Source: Ciceribacter ferrooxidans (GTDB taxonomy: Bacteria > Pseudomonadota > Alphaproteobacteria > Rhizobiales > Rhizobiaceae). From it: 64,000 bases of DNA. The stretch spans positions 1 through 64,000 of the forward strand of contig NZ_SDVB01000191.1 of NCBI RefSeq assembly GCF_004137355.1. Direction: 5' to 3'. Made by a program: the position numbers and the translations under genes. Below, in pieces: positions 54,850-63,760 of this stretch; the first letter of the stretch is position 1, and each line of letters opens with the position of its first letter. The notes under the pieces are model-generated. The model was not told the DNA's origin. It searched no databases and saw nothing but the letters and a program-made list of their open reading frames with translations.

Positions 54850-54871
54850 ACATACCGACTAGTTGGTATGT
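54850..54871. promoter_or_regulatory. TetR operator palindrome
   Basis: CATACCGACTAGTTGGTATG (54851-54870), flanked by A and T, is a near-perfect 22-bp palindrome with only the central G/T pair unmatched. It is the classic shape of a TetR/AcrR operator and lies just before the TetR gene. The rest of the 337-bp gap to 55165 shows no gene I can support. Confidence 0.75.
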
Positions 54872-55165
54872 TGTCAATCTCTGTTTGGGCTAATATTGAT
54901 CGGCCCGCGGCACGTCCGCAGAGGCGGAAGACATGCCTGACGATCTCCGGATCATCATGGCGGAGGAATTGATCCGGTACTGGAGACTGTCGGACGCCGC
55001 GGACGGCATCGCTGCGATCGGCACGAGGGGACGGATCAGGCAGTCCGCACCGCCTTCACATGCGTCGTTCGGAGGAAACGAGGGCGGTCTCACCGGCAGT
55101 TTTGCCAGTTGCCACGGGGGTGACGAGGCGCTACGCAAAACTGTCAGTTCGGGGAGGGATTGGTT

Positions 55166-56548
55166 TTGCAGTTACGATACCAGATTGTCGCACTCGCGAT
55201 CGTACCCCTTATCCTGGCGATTCTCGCAATCACGGCTTTCATCACGTGGCAATCGACGACACTCGTGCAGAGCAGCATCGAGACGTTCGAAAAGAACATG
55301 CTGAAGGCCAAGGAAAATGAACTGCTGAATCTCACCAATCTCGCGCTGTCAGCGATCGACAGGGTCTACGCAAGAGCCGGAACGGACGACGAACGCGCCA
55401 AGGAAGAAGTGAAGGCGATCCTTCAGGGGCTCGACTACGGTCAGGACGGCTATTTCTTCGTCTACGACTACGACGGCAATAATCTCGTGCATCCACGCCA
55501 GGCGTTTCGCCCCGGCAAGAACTGGTTGAACCTGGAAGACCCGGACGGCGACCGCGTCATTGCGAACCTGATTGCGAAGGCGCGTGAGGGCGGCGGCCTG
55601 CACCAGTACAAATGGCAGAAGCCTTCCAGCGGCCAGATTGCGGACAAGCTCTCCTTCGCCGCGGGTCTTCCCAAGTGGCGATGGATGATCGGCACCGGCG
55701 TCTACCTCGATGACGTCTTCGCGCAGACCGCAGCCGCAAAGGCGGATCTTCGCGAGAACATCCGCACGACCTTTCTGGTCGTGACGTTGATCGCCGTTCC
55801 GGCCGTCCTTGTCGTCTTCGCGACCTGCATGTTGATCACCCTTCGCGAGCGGCGCCTGGCTGACGGAAAGCTGAAACTACTCGCCCAGCGCATCATCGAT
55901 ACGCAGGAAGAGGAGCGTATGCGGCTCGCCCGGGAGTTGCATGACGGCATATCGCAGAACCTTGTGGGTGTACGCTACACGATCGACCTCGCCAGCAGGC
56001 AGGTCAAGGCCGGTAGCGAGGGTGCCTCCCACGCCATTGATCGTGGCGTTGAGGCCTTGAATGGAGCGATCAAGGAAGTGCGACGGCTGTCGCACGAACT
56101 GCGTCCGCGGGTCCTTGATGATCTCGGTCTCACGCCCGCCTTGAAGGCTCTCGCCCTCAACTTCACGGAACGCACGGGAATCGAGGTTGACTTCAAAGTG
56201 GTGACGGAGCCCAGCGCGTTGCGGCCCGAGGTCAACACCGCTCTCTACCGGATCACGCAAGAGGCGCTGACCAACATCGAGCGCCACTCCGGTGCGAGTT
56301 CGGCCGAGATCCGGATATGGAGCGAAAGAGGTCGGATGCGAATGACGATCTCCGACAACGGCACCGGCTTTGAGGAAGACAAGCTGCAGACGGAGCGCGG
56401 CGGACTCGGTCTCAGGAACATGCAGGAACGCATGGCCCATTTCGGCGGCCTGCTCCTTGTGCGCTCAGGACCAGACGGCACTCAGCTGACCGCCATGCTG
56501 CCGAAGTCAGCCGGCCGTCTGCACGGAATGAGGTCGGAAGCGGCATGA
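55166..56548 (+). CDS. Sensor histidine kinase (cache domain, NarL-type)
   Basis: A 460-residue membrane sensor: TM1 (IVALAIVPLILAILAITAF, about 6-25), a periplasmic single-cache domain (YGQDGYFFVYDYDGNNLVHP about 91-110; WRWMIGTGVYLDDV about 172), and TM2 (about 202-223). It then has a HisKA_3 domain with the phospho-acceptor His259 in RLARELHDGISQNL and an HATPase domain (N-box ITQEALTNIERHS, ISDNGTGF, GGLGLRNMQERM). A TTG at 55166 is chosen because GGGAGGG lies 7 bases upstream; a TTG at 55160 is too close. The stop overlaps the response regulator (ATGA). It probably senses a small carboxylate for the TRAP system. Confidence 0.88.
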   Translation: MQLRYQIVALAIVPLILAILAITAFITWQSTTLVQSSIETFEKNMLKAKENELLNLTNLALSAIDRVYARAGTDDERAKEEVKAILQGLDYGQDGYFFVYDYDGNNLVHPRQAFRPGKNWLNLEDPDGDRVIANLIAKAREGGGLHQYKWQKPSSGQIADKLSFAAGLPKWRWMIGTGVYLDDVFAQTAAAKADLRENIRTTFLVVTLIAVPAVLVVFATCMLITLRERRLADGKLKLLAQRIIDTQEEERMRLARELHDGISQNLVGVRYTIDLASRQVKAGSEGASHAIDRGVEALNGAIKEVRRLSHELRPRVLDDLGLTPALKALALNFTERTGIEVDFKVVTEPSALRPEVNTALYRITQEALTNIERHSGASSAEIRIWSERGRMRMTISDNGTGFEEDKLQTERGGLGLRNMQERMAHFGGLLLVRSGPDGTQLTAMLPKSAGRLHGMRSEAA

Positions 56549-57177
56549 AAGACAAAGCCCCGATAAAGATCCTGCTCATCGACAACCATCCGCTCGTGCT
56601 GGATGGCCTTAAGGCCCTGCTCGAGTGCTACAGCCATATCGAAGTCGTGGGTACTGCCGGGCTGGCGCGGACGGGCCTCGATCTGGCCTTGCGCACCCGA
56701 CCGGACGTTGTGCTGATGGACATCAACATGCCGCAGGTCAACGGCATCGAGGCGATCGACCTCTTCAGGGCGCAGTTGCCTGACGTCCGAATCCTGATGC
56801 TGTCGATGCACGACAGCCGGGAGTATATCTCCACCTCGGTGCTGCGCGGCGCGCGCGGCTATATCTTGAAGGACGTGGCGACGGAGGAGATCGTACAAGC
56901 GATCGAAACGGTTGCTGCGGGCGGGACCTTCTTCTCCTCAGGGGTATCCGATGCGCTTCTTGAACGCCGACCCGAGGACAATGCGGTGCCTCTCACGAGC
57001 CGGGAACAAGATGTACTCCGATTGCTTGCGGCCGGCAAAAGCAATCGCGACATAGCCGCAGCGCTCGGCATTGCGGCGGCGACGGCCGAGACCCACCGGA
57101 AGAACCTGAAGAAAAAGCTCGGGATAGGTACGACAGCTGGTCTCACCCGCTACGTAATCGATCGCGGCCTGAACTAA
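56545..57177 (+). CDS. NarL/FixJ-family response regulator
   Basis: A 210-residue regulator: receiver domain with Asp59 in DVVLMDINMP, switch residues SMHDS and lysine in GYILKDVA, then a LuxR-type HTH (LTSREQDVLRLLAAGKSNRDIAAALGIAAATAETHRKNL, about 148-186). The start overlaps the kinase stop (ATGA), so the pair is a cognate two-component system. The TRAP transporter genes start 121 bp downstream and are the likely target. Confidence 0.92.
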   Translation: MKDKAPIKILLIDNHPLVLDGLKALLECYSHIEVVGTAGLARTGLDLALRTRPDVVLMDINMPQVNGIEAIDLFRAQLPDVRILMLSMHDSREYISTSVLRGARGYILKDVATEEIVQAIETVAAGGTFFSSGVSDALLERRPEDNAVPLTSREQDVLRLLAAGKSNRDIAAALGIAAATAETHRKNLKKKLGIGTTAGLTRYVIDRGLN

Positions 57178-57298
57178 CCGCCTACCCACTTCTGGGTATC
57201 TATCTGAATTCTCTATTTTTTCCTGCTTGCCGCAATTCCGGTCCGCCCCTAGCACTGATGCGGCGTCGCCCTCTCGCGACGTCATCGGGGAGGATGTC

Positions 57299-57847
57299 AT
57301 GTCAAGTCTGCTGGCGGTGTCGCGCGCTATCGATGCGCTCAACACCTTTCTCGGAAAATCGGTCGCCTGGCTGCTGCTGCTGGACGTGCTGATCAGCTCC
57401 ATCAACGCGATCACACGCAAACTGTTCGATCTGAGTTCGAATGCCTGGCTCGAGGCGCAGTGGTACCTGTTCTCCGCGGTCTTCCTGATCGCCGCCGCCT
57501 TTACGCTGCTCAGCAATGAGCATGTGAAGGTCGATCTGGTTTACGGCCAGCTGTCGCGTCGCCGGCAGCTTTGGATCGAAGTGATCGGCACGGTGCTTTT
57601 CCTGCTGCCCTTCTGCCTGATCACGATCTACCTGTCCGTGCCGCTCTTCCTGTCGAAGTTCGCGAGCGGCGAGGTTTCCAACAACACCGGCGGTCTGGTC
57701 CTCTGGCCCGTCTGGGCATTGATCCCCATCGGTTTCGGCCTGCTGGCGATCCAGGGTTTCTCGGAGCTCATCAAGCGTATTGCCATCCTGCGCGGCGACT
57801 TGCCCGACGCGGTCGCGATTGCCGATGCCGACGCCGGCGCTCTCTAA
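57299..57847 (+). CDS. TRAP transporter small permease (DctQ-like)
   Basis: A 182-residue four-helix membrane protein, the small subunit of a tripartite ATP-independent periplasmic transporter. Family marks are WLEAQWYLFSAVFLIAAAFTLLSNEHVKVDLV (about 44-75) and LIPIGFGLLAIQGFSELIKR near 141. The ATG at 57299 has GGGGAGG upstream. It is 13 bp upstream of the large permease gene. Confidence 0.9.
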   Translation: MSSLLAVSRAIDALNTFLGKSVAWLLLLDVLISSINAITRKLFDLSSNAWLEAQWYLFSAVFLIAAAFTLLSNEHVKVDLVYGQLSRRRQLWIEVIGTVLFLLPFCLITIYLSVPLFLSKFASGEVSNNTGGLVLWPVWALIPIGFGLLAIQGFSELIKRIAILRGDLPDAVAIADADAGAL

Positions 57848-57860
57848 TCAGGATTACGTC

Positions 57861-59387
57861 ATGTTTGCCTTCCTTGCGGAAAATCTCGCTCCGATCATGT
57901 TCCTGTCGCTGATCGTGATCCTCCTGATGGGCTATCCCGTCGCCTTCGCGCTCGCATTCGTCGGCTTCCTCTTCGGTTTCGTAGGCATCGAAATGGAGCT
58001 CTTGCCCGCGAGCCTCTTCGGCGCCATTCCCGACCGAATCTTCGGGCAGATGTCGAACGAGACGCTACTGGCGATCCCCTTCTTCACCTTCATGGGGCTC
58101 ATCCTCGAACGAAGCGGAATGGCCGAAGACCTGCTCGATACGATCGGCCAGCTTTTCGGTCCCGTGCGCGGCGGCCTGGCCTTCGCGGTCATCTTCGTGG
58201 GGGCGATCCTCGCCGCCACAACCGGTGTGGTTGCTGCCTCTGTCATTTCCATGGGACTGATCTCGCTGCCCATCATGCTGCGCTACGGCTACGACCGGCG
58301 CATCGCCGCCGGCACGATCGCCGCATCTGGAACGCTCGCACAGATCATCCCGCCGTCCTTGGTCCTCATCATCCTCGCCGACCAGCTTGGCCGCTCCGTC
58401 GGCGACATGTACAAGGGTGCGCTCGTTCCCGGCCTGTTGTTCGTCGCCGCCTACGCCGGCTACATCATCGTGATGGCGCTTCTCAACCCGCCGAGCGTAC
58501 CGGCGCTGCCGCTCGAGGCCCGAACGCTCCGCGGCTGGAAGCTCGTGCGCAAAGCGGCGATCTCGCTCATTCCACCGCTCGCCCTCATCTTCCTCGTGCT
58601 CGGCACCATCTTCATCGGCGTCGCGACGCCGACCGAAGGCGGCGCCATGGGGGCCACCGGCGCATTGGTGCTCGCTGCTCTCAATCGACGTCTCGATCTG
58701 GCGATGATGCGATCGGCGCTCTACGCGACCGCCAAGCTGTCGTCCTTCGTGATCTTCATCCTGCTCGGCGCCCGTGTGTTTTCACTCACCTTCTACGGCG
58801 TGAACGGGCATGTCTGGGTCGAACGCCTCATGACCGCAATCCCGGGTGGCGAGATTGGCTTCCTGATCGTCGCCAATCTGCTGGTGTTCTTCCTGGCGTT
58901 CTTTCTCGATTACTTCGAGCTTGCCTTCATCATCATTCCGCTGCTGGCACCGGTTGCCGACAGCCTCGGCATCGACCTCATATGGTTCGGCGTCATGCTG
59001 GCGATCAACATGCAGACCAGCTTCATGCATCCACCCTTCGGCTTTTCGCTCTTCTACCTGCGCTCGGTTGCACCGGCGCGTGCCTATCGCGACCGGGTGA
59101 CCGGAGAGACGATCCAGCCCATCACCTCCGGGCAGATCTATATGGGGGCGCTGCCTTATCTCGCCATCCAGCTTGCCATGGTTGCGATCGTCATCATGTT
59201 CCCTGGCCTCGTCACCCACTACAAGAGCAACGCGATCGCCGTCGACCCGTCGACAATCGAGCTCGAGGTGCCGATGCCCGGTGATGCCGGCGCCAATCCT
59301 TTCGCGACTGATGGCGCAGGAGCGGGCCAGGTTCCCGCCGTCGACTTCGGCTCTCCCACTCCAGACTTCGGCGCCCCACAGGACTAG
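57861..59387 (+). CDS. TRAP transporter large permease (DctM-like) with extended C-terminus
   Basis: A 508-residue DctM-type permease with about twelve hydrophobic segments, including AIPFFTFMGLILERSGMAEDLLDT, GTIAASGTLAQIIPPSLVLI and PTEGGAMGATGALVLAA, and FFLDYFELAFIIIPLLAP. It uses a sodium gradient to move the ligand delivered by DctP. After the last helix it carries an unusual hydrophilic tail of ~50 residues rich in Pro, Asp, Ala and Gly (VPMPGDAGANPFATDG...PTPDFGAPQD). The ATG at 57861 is chosen over an overlapping start at 57780. Confidence 0.9.
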   Translation: MFAFLAENLAPIMFLSLIVILLMGYPVAFALAFVGFLFGFVGIEMELLPASLFGAIPDRIFGQMSNETLLAIPFFTFMGLILERSGMAEDLLDTIGQLFGPVRGGLAFAVIFVGAILAATTGVVAASVISMGLISLPIMLRYGYDRRIAAGTIAASGTLAQIIPPSLVLIILADQLGRSVGDMYKGALVPGLLFVAAYAGYIIVMALLNPPSVPALPLEARTLRGWKLVRKAAISLIPPLALIFLVLGTIFIGVATPTEGGAMGATGALVLAALNRRLDLAMMRSALYATAKLSSFVIFILLGARVFSLTFYGVNGHVWVERLMTAIPGGEIGFLIVANLLVFFLAFFLDYFELAFIIIPLLAPVADSLGIDLIWFGVMLAINMQTSFMHPPFGFSLFYLRSVAPARAYRDRVTGETIQPITSGQIYMGALPYLAIQLAMVAIVIMFPGLVTHYKSNAIAVDPSTIELEVPMPGDAGANPFATDGAGAGQVPAVDFGSPTPDFGAPQD

Positions 59388-59470
59388 CCAATGCTTCGAC
59401 AGGTTCTGCCGCATACCGCGAAACGCGGGCGCAAACCAACTTCACCCATCCAAACCGAGGAGGACAACGG

Positions 59471-60586
59471 ATGACGGATACTCTGAACAGGCGCAGTTTT
59501 CTATCAAAGGGCGTGCTTGCCGGCGCCGCCGCGACGGCGGGATCGACGCTTGCGGCTCCAGCGATTGCCGGTGATCTGCCGACACTCCGGTGGCGGCTGA
59601 CGTCGGGCTTTCCGAACAATCTCGACACGATCTATGGCGGTGCCGTGGTCATGGCAGAGGCGCTTTCGGCGATCACGGACGGCAAGTTCCAGATCCAGGT
59701 CTTCCAGGCCGGCGAACTCGTGCCCGGACCGCAGGCGCTCGATGCCGTGAAAGCGCAAACGGTCGAGATCGCCCACACCTGCGGCTATTACTTCACCGGC
59801 AAGGACCCGACGTTCGCGATCGGCTCGACTATCCCCTTCGGCATGAACGCCCGCCAGCAGAATGCCTGGCTCTATCACGGCGGTGGAAACGAGCTCTACA
59901 ACGCCTTTCTCGCCGACTACGGCTTGGTCGGTATTCCGGGCGGTGCGACCGGGGCGCAGATGGGCGGCTGGTTCCGCGAGGAAATCAAGGGCGTCGACGA
60001 TCTCAAAGGCGTCAAGATGCGGATCGCGGGCATAGCCGGGCAGGTCATGGCGAAACTTGGCGTCGTGCCGCAGCAGCTGCCGGGCGGCGACATCTATCCC
60101 GCGCTTGAACGCGGCACGATCGATGCCGCCGAATGGGTCGGCCCCTATGACGACGAACGGCTCGGCTTCTATCAGATCGCGCCGTACTACTACTATCCCG
60201 CCTATTGGGAGGGTGGGTTGACGATCCATTTCTACGTCAACAAGGAGCAGTATGAAGCTCTGCCGGACACCTATAAGGCAGCCCTCGACACTGCATGCAA
60301 GGCCGCCAATCTCAACATGCAGGCGCTTTATGACGTCAAGAACACCAAGGCAATCCGGGAGCTGGTGGCCAAGGGGGTAAAGCTCCGGCCGATGCCGCGT
60401 GACATCATGGATGCCGCCTACAAGGCAGCCTTTGACCTCTACGCCGAGTACGGAGAAAAACACCCCGCCTGGGCGAAGATCTATCCGGAGTGGAAGAAGT
60501 TCCGGGATGAGTCCTTCCAGTGGTTCCGCGTCGCGGAATACGGCTACGACAGCTACAATTACGCGGCCCAGGCCTCGGGCAAGTAG
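59471..60586 (+). CDS. TRAP transporter substrate-binding protein (DctP/TakP-like)
   Basis: A 371-residue periplasmic receptor with a twin-arginine signal, NRRSFLSKGVLAGAAATAG, ending near APAIAG (residue 34). It resembles the 2-oxoacid-binding TakP group: VFQAGELVPGPQALDAV, KGVKMRIAGIAGQVMAKLGVVPQQLPGGDIYPAL (arginine that typically binds the carboxylate) and DAAEWVGPYDDERLGF. The GAGG before ATG supports the start. It is the last gene of the TRAP unit; a hairpin follows. Ligand as a 2-oxo acid is inferred from family resemblance. Confidence 0.9.
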   Translation: MTDTLNRRSFLSKGVLAGAAATAGSTLAAPAIAGDLPTLRWRLTSGFPNNLDTIYGGAVVMAEALSAITDGKFQIQVFQAGELVPGPQALDAVKAQTVEIAHTCGYYFTGKDPTFAIGSTIPFGMNARQQNAWLYHGGGNELYNAFLADYGLVGIPGGATGAQMGGWFREEIKGVDDLKGVKMRIAGIAGQVMAKLGVVPQQLPGGDIYPALERGTIDAAEWVGPYDDERLGFYQIAPYYYYPAYWEGGLTIHFYVNKEQYEALPDTYKAALDTACKAANLNMQALYDVKNTKAIRELVAKGVKLRPMPRDIMDAAYKAAFDLYAEYGEKHPAWAKIYPEWKKFRDESFQWFRVAEYGYDSYNYAAQASGK

Positions 60587-60593
60587 GACTGAC

Positions 60594-60634
60594 CTGTTCC
60601 CGCCTCGGGCGTATATGACTTGAGGCGGGAACAG
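60594..60634. terminator. Terminator-like hairpin after the TRAP operon
   Basis: CTGTTCCCGCCTC (60594-60606) and GAGGCGGGAACAG (60622-60634) form a perfect 13-bp stem with a 15-base loop, 8 bp after the DctP stop. No T-run follows, but it separates the operon from the oppositely oriented FadL remnant. Confidence 0.7.
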
Positions 60635-60661
60635 CCGTGTCATCGACCCTGTGCGCCCGCC

Positions 60662-61166
60662 TCAGAACTCGATCATGTAGGACAATCCGGCGGCGACGGC
60701 CCAGTCGGCATCGGCGGTCGCGTCATAGGTCGCCTCGTCCGCAACACTCTGGGAACCAGAGGTCAGATACGAGACTGCCAGGCCTGCGCCGATGGTGCCC
60801 ACCTTCGTCTTGTATTCCGCCCCGATGCCGAGGGTCCAGGTGTCGGTCGCTATGTCGGCACCGTCACCCACACCCTGGTCCCAGGTGAGGTTCACGGTTC
60901 CGGACAAATCCTCGGTAAAGGCATGGCCGACGCCCATCTGAACGGTATAGCCGTCGTGGTAGTTGAAGACCTTGTGGCTCGATGCAAGACCGCCGACGCC
61001 ATAGTCGAAACTCGGCAGGACGCTCCAGTCCGTCCACATGACTGATCCATAGACGAGCCAGCCCGGCGCGACACCGGTCTGCGCGGAGAGTTTGACGGAC
61101 TGCGGCAGCTTGCCTCCGCCATTCGCCGGCAAGTCCGTCGTGATGCCGAGCGCGGCGGCCATGGCG
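60662..61166 (-). pseudogene. FadL/OmpP1-family outer membrane protein, C-terminal remnant
   Basis: About 165 residues of a beta-barrel porin remain: TSAMAAALGITTDLPANGGG, LPQSVKLSAQTGVAPGWLVYG, the repeated strands GYTVQMGVGHAFTEDLSG and WTLGIGAEYKTKVGTIG, ending AAGLSYMIEF with the C-terminal Phe needed for membrane insertion. The N-terminal ~250 residues, including the signal and hatch, are missing; the frame upstream of about 61166 belongs to the oppositely oriented aldolase-like remnant. No start or ribosome site is seen. FadL proteins import hydrophobic compounds. Confidence 0.75.
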
Positions 61167-61716
61167 GAGGTTACTACGCCATCGAGGAAATGGCGCGCAC
61201 CAATGCGCCGGTCGTCGCCGGCCGTCCAGGCGACAGGTTGGTGCGGCTCTCCGCCTCGCCACAGGGCCTGCACCATCGCATCTATGCAGCCAGACCTGAC
61301 GTCGGCGCTCTTGCCTCCGCTGATCTCAGCTGGGCTTGTATGTTGGCACGACTGGACCCGTCGAGGCCCGTGATATTCGACGAACAGGTGCGTCATCTCG
61401 GTATCGAGATACGACGGTCGCCATGCGGTCGAGTGACGCCCGCCCCATCGTGGTGCTCGCCAACGGAGCGAACGCCTACTGCCTCGACGACCGTGCGCTC
61501 TGCTTCGGCATGGGACTCGAACGCCTGCTGCTCAACATCGAGATCCTCGAGAAGTGCGCAGAATCCTATGTGCTCGCCCAATGCTCTGCCGGACGGATCG
61601 GGCGCATTCCCTGGCTCGTCAGATTCATCGCCAACGGCCGCCTGAAGAAGGACCAGAAGGACGCCACCGCCCGCCATCTTCGCGGCGAGCGCTCGGTCAT
61701 GAAGGCAGGCTACTGA
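61160..61716 (+). pseudogene. Truncated, frameshifted class II aldolase/adducin-like remnant
   Basis: An open stretch without a plausible N-terminus reads GGYYAIEEMARTNAPVVAG, LHHRIYAARPDVGALASADL and VIFDEQVRHLGIEI. It then changes frame near 61415-61430 and continues ANGANAYCLDDRALCFGMGL, ILEKCAESYVLA and RFIANGRLKKDQKD to a stop at 61716. ARPDVGA and FDEQxRHLG recall class II aldolase/adducin domains, but a typical metal-binding HxH is not visible. Truncation coincides with the end of the FadL remnant, pointing to a rearrangement junction near 61165. Confidence 0.5.
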
Positions 61717-61844
61717 CGACGTGAGCACGCCAGCGCTCCACGCTGACGCAGATGGGATTGGGTGAAGAACGCTGAGTGCTGCAGAATTTCGGAGTTGCCG
61801 GCACCGGGAGTGAGAATACCCCGTCGCCGCGATCTTTTGTGCTC

Positions 61845-62630
61845 TTACTGGTGTTTGACGCCGAGGCGCCCATAAGAGGCACGAAATGAGAAGGTGAGGA
61901 TCGCAACGACGACCCAGATCCGAAGATAGGAAAACGCAGCAATGTACCCGATCAACGCAACACGCTCGATGCTGGCGATATCCGTAAAGCTCAGAAGGTA
62001 TCCGGCAAGCAGTGCGATCTTTCCTTGCACGAAGGTGGCGAGCATCAAGAACAGGGAGATATAGACCCAGGACATGAGGAGACTGCGTCGGTGCTCATAC
62101 AAACGCCGCACAAGGTTTAGGTATCTGGGGTCGCGTTCGCTGCCTTTCTCGAGCACGAAGACAAAGGCTACGATCGAGATGAACGCCACCCATGCCTGGA
62201 GGGGACCTTGACGCCAAGGATAGGCGAGCCCGTCGAAACCCATCCACATGGTCGCGGCCTGCAACCCGCTGACCCCGATTCCGATCGCCAGCAGGACTGA
62301 GACGAGGAAGAGTAGCAGCAGTCTCCAAATTACCTGGCACGCAAATCGAGCCTTTGCACTGACGGTCAGTTCCGCGAGCGAAGTATGGCCTCGCGAAAGA
62401 GAGATCATTTTCTCGCTTGCCAACAAAAAGGCAATGAATACAACGATCTGTACCAGCGGAAGCAGCAGAAGTGCGACCGCGCCGGGTGCAACCTTCATGT
62501 TCAGCCTGAGAACAGTTGCAAGCAGCAGCCACGGAACGGTGCCAAGTAGCAGGTACGGCGAAAATCGTGTGATCTGCTTCGTCTGACTACTGCTGCGGAA
62601 GTTCTGAAAGGTCTCGCTCTTGTCGGTCAT
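61845..62630 (-). CDS. Hypothetical integral membrane protein
   Basis: A 261-residue protein of unrecognised family. About six hydrophobic segments are visible: around residues 24-42, 48-70, 97-120, 145-160, 185-212 and 222-250. A basic, charged stretch (EKGSERDPRYLNLVRRLYEHRRS) sits between segments 4 and 5. No enzymatic motif is seen. The gene is less GC-rich at third positions than its neighbours and stands alone beside two broken genes, consistent with recent acquisition. Confidence 0.6.
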   Translation of the reverse strand: MTDKSETFQNFRSSSQTKQITRFSPYLLLGTVPWLLLATVLRLNMKVAPGAVALLLLPLVQIVVFIAFLLASEKMISLSRGHTSLAELTVSAKARFACQVIWRLLLLFLVSVLLAIGIGVSGLQAATMWMGFDGLAYPWRQGPLQAWVAFISIVAFVFVLEKGSERDPRYLNLVRRLYEHRRSLLMSWVYISLFLMLATFVQGKIALLAGYLLSFTDIASIERVALIGYIAAFSYLRIWVVVAILTFSFRASYGRLGVKHQ

Positions 62631-62705
62631 TACCTGACCGTAAGACGCAAGCGTGAAGCTCCCCTTACTCGGAATGGTCGTATTCGAACTAGTCCGCAGC
62701 CCGGA

Positions 62706-63710
62706 TCAGAGGTTCTCGGACGTCACCGTCAGGAAGCGTACGGGGTCGGTGCTGACATCCACGTCCATCAGACCGAGTGTCTTCAGGGCAAGGTCGATGG
62801 AGCGGCGCGCCTGGATCTCCGGCGCCTGGTCCAGCACGATCGCCATCAGACCGCTGGCGAGACAGGAGCGGCTGTGGTCCGTCAGTTCGTGGCCGACCCA
62901 GAATATCCGACCGGGCGCGCGTTCGGACAGCACCCTCGCCACCGCCCTGTTGTCGCCGCCGGCGGTATAAACGCCGATGACATCGGCATCACGATCGAGT
63001 GCTGCCTTGAGCAGATCCATTGCCGCATATTCGTCGTCGAGGTCGAACATCACCTCGGTGAACCTGTGCATGCCGTTGTCGCGTTCGTCGAGGTAGGACG
63101 AAAAGCCGCGAATACGTTCTTTGTGGTTTTCGTAGGCCCCGCTGTGGCAGAGGGCGACGAACGAGCCGGAGCGATTGCCGAGCATTCCGGACATGTAATA
63201 GGCGGCGGTCCGCCCCGCGGCGTAGTTGTCGATGCCGACATAAGGCAGTTCTGGTGCAGGGCGCGTCATGATCTGGATAACCGGGATTCCGGTGGTGGCG
63301 GCTTCACGCACGCTCCTGACGACGCCTTCGTGATCCGGAGCGACCACGATGAGAGCAGAGCGGCGGAATTTCGGATTGGCGATGTAGCCCGCGAAATCTT
63401 CCGGGTCATTCTCGCGTGCGAAGGTGCGGTAGACTGAAACGCCGTTGCCGAGGGAGGCCGCGATGCGCTCGAAGGCCCGGTTCATGCGCGAATAGAAATA
63501 GGTCTCCGGGCGCACCAGAATCACCTCGATGCGAACCAGTCCCTGGTGTGTTTCCGGCCAGACGTGACGGTAGCCGAGCTTTCGCGCGGTGATCAGCACT
63601 TTCTCGACCGTTTCCGGCCGCACACCACCGCGTCCGTTCATGACGCGCTCGGCCGTTGCCGTACCGACGCCGGCGGCCAGCGCCAGATCCTTCAGTGTCA
63701 CTTTCGCCAT
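62706..63710 (-). CDS. LacI-family transcriptional regulator
   Basis: A 334-residue LacI/GalR regulator: N-terminal HTH and hinge (VTLKDLALAAGVGTATAERVMNGRGGVRPETVEKVLITARKLGY, cited as about residues 4-47) and a periplasmic-binding-like sugar domain (LIVVAPDHEGVV, IQIMTRPAPELPYVGIDNYAAGRTAAYYM, DADVIGVYTAGGDNRAVAR). It is divergent from a sugar-phosphate isomerase gene and has a perfect palindrome in the shared control region. Confidence 0.9.
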   Translation of the reverse strand: MAKVTLKDLALAAGVGTATAERVMNGRGGVRPETVEKVLITARKLGYRHVWPETHQGLVRIEVILVRPETYFYSRMNRAFERIAASLGNGVSVYRTFARENDPEDFAGYIANPKFRRSALIVVAPDHEGVVRSVREAATTGIPVIQIMTRPAPELPYVGIDNYAAGRTAAYYMSGMLGNRSGSFVALCHSGAYENHKERIRGFSSYLDERDNGMHRFTEVMFDLDDEYAAMDLLKAALDRDADVIGVYTAGGDNRAVARVLSERAPGRIFWVGHELTDHSRSCLASGLMAIVLDQAPEIQARRSIDLALKTLGLMDVDVSTDPVRFLTVTSENL

Positions 63711-63760
63711 CAGGGCCTCTCCCGCCAGCCGAGACGACCGGCCTTCGACTTATCGGGTAA

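Noticed and set aside
54933-55304. A plus-strand ORF of 123 codons before the histidine kinase
   Set aside because: No ribosome binding site or domain, and its second half overlaps the kinase in another frame.
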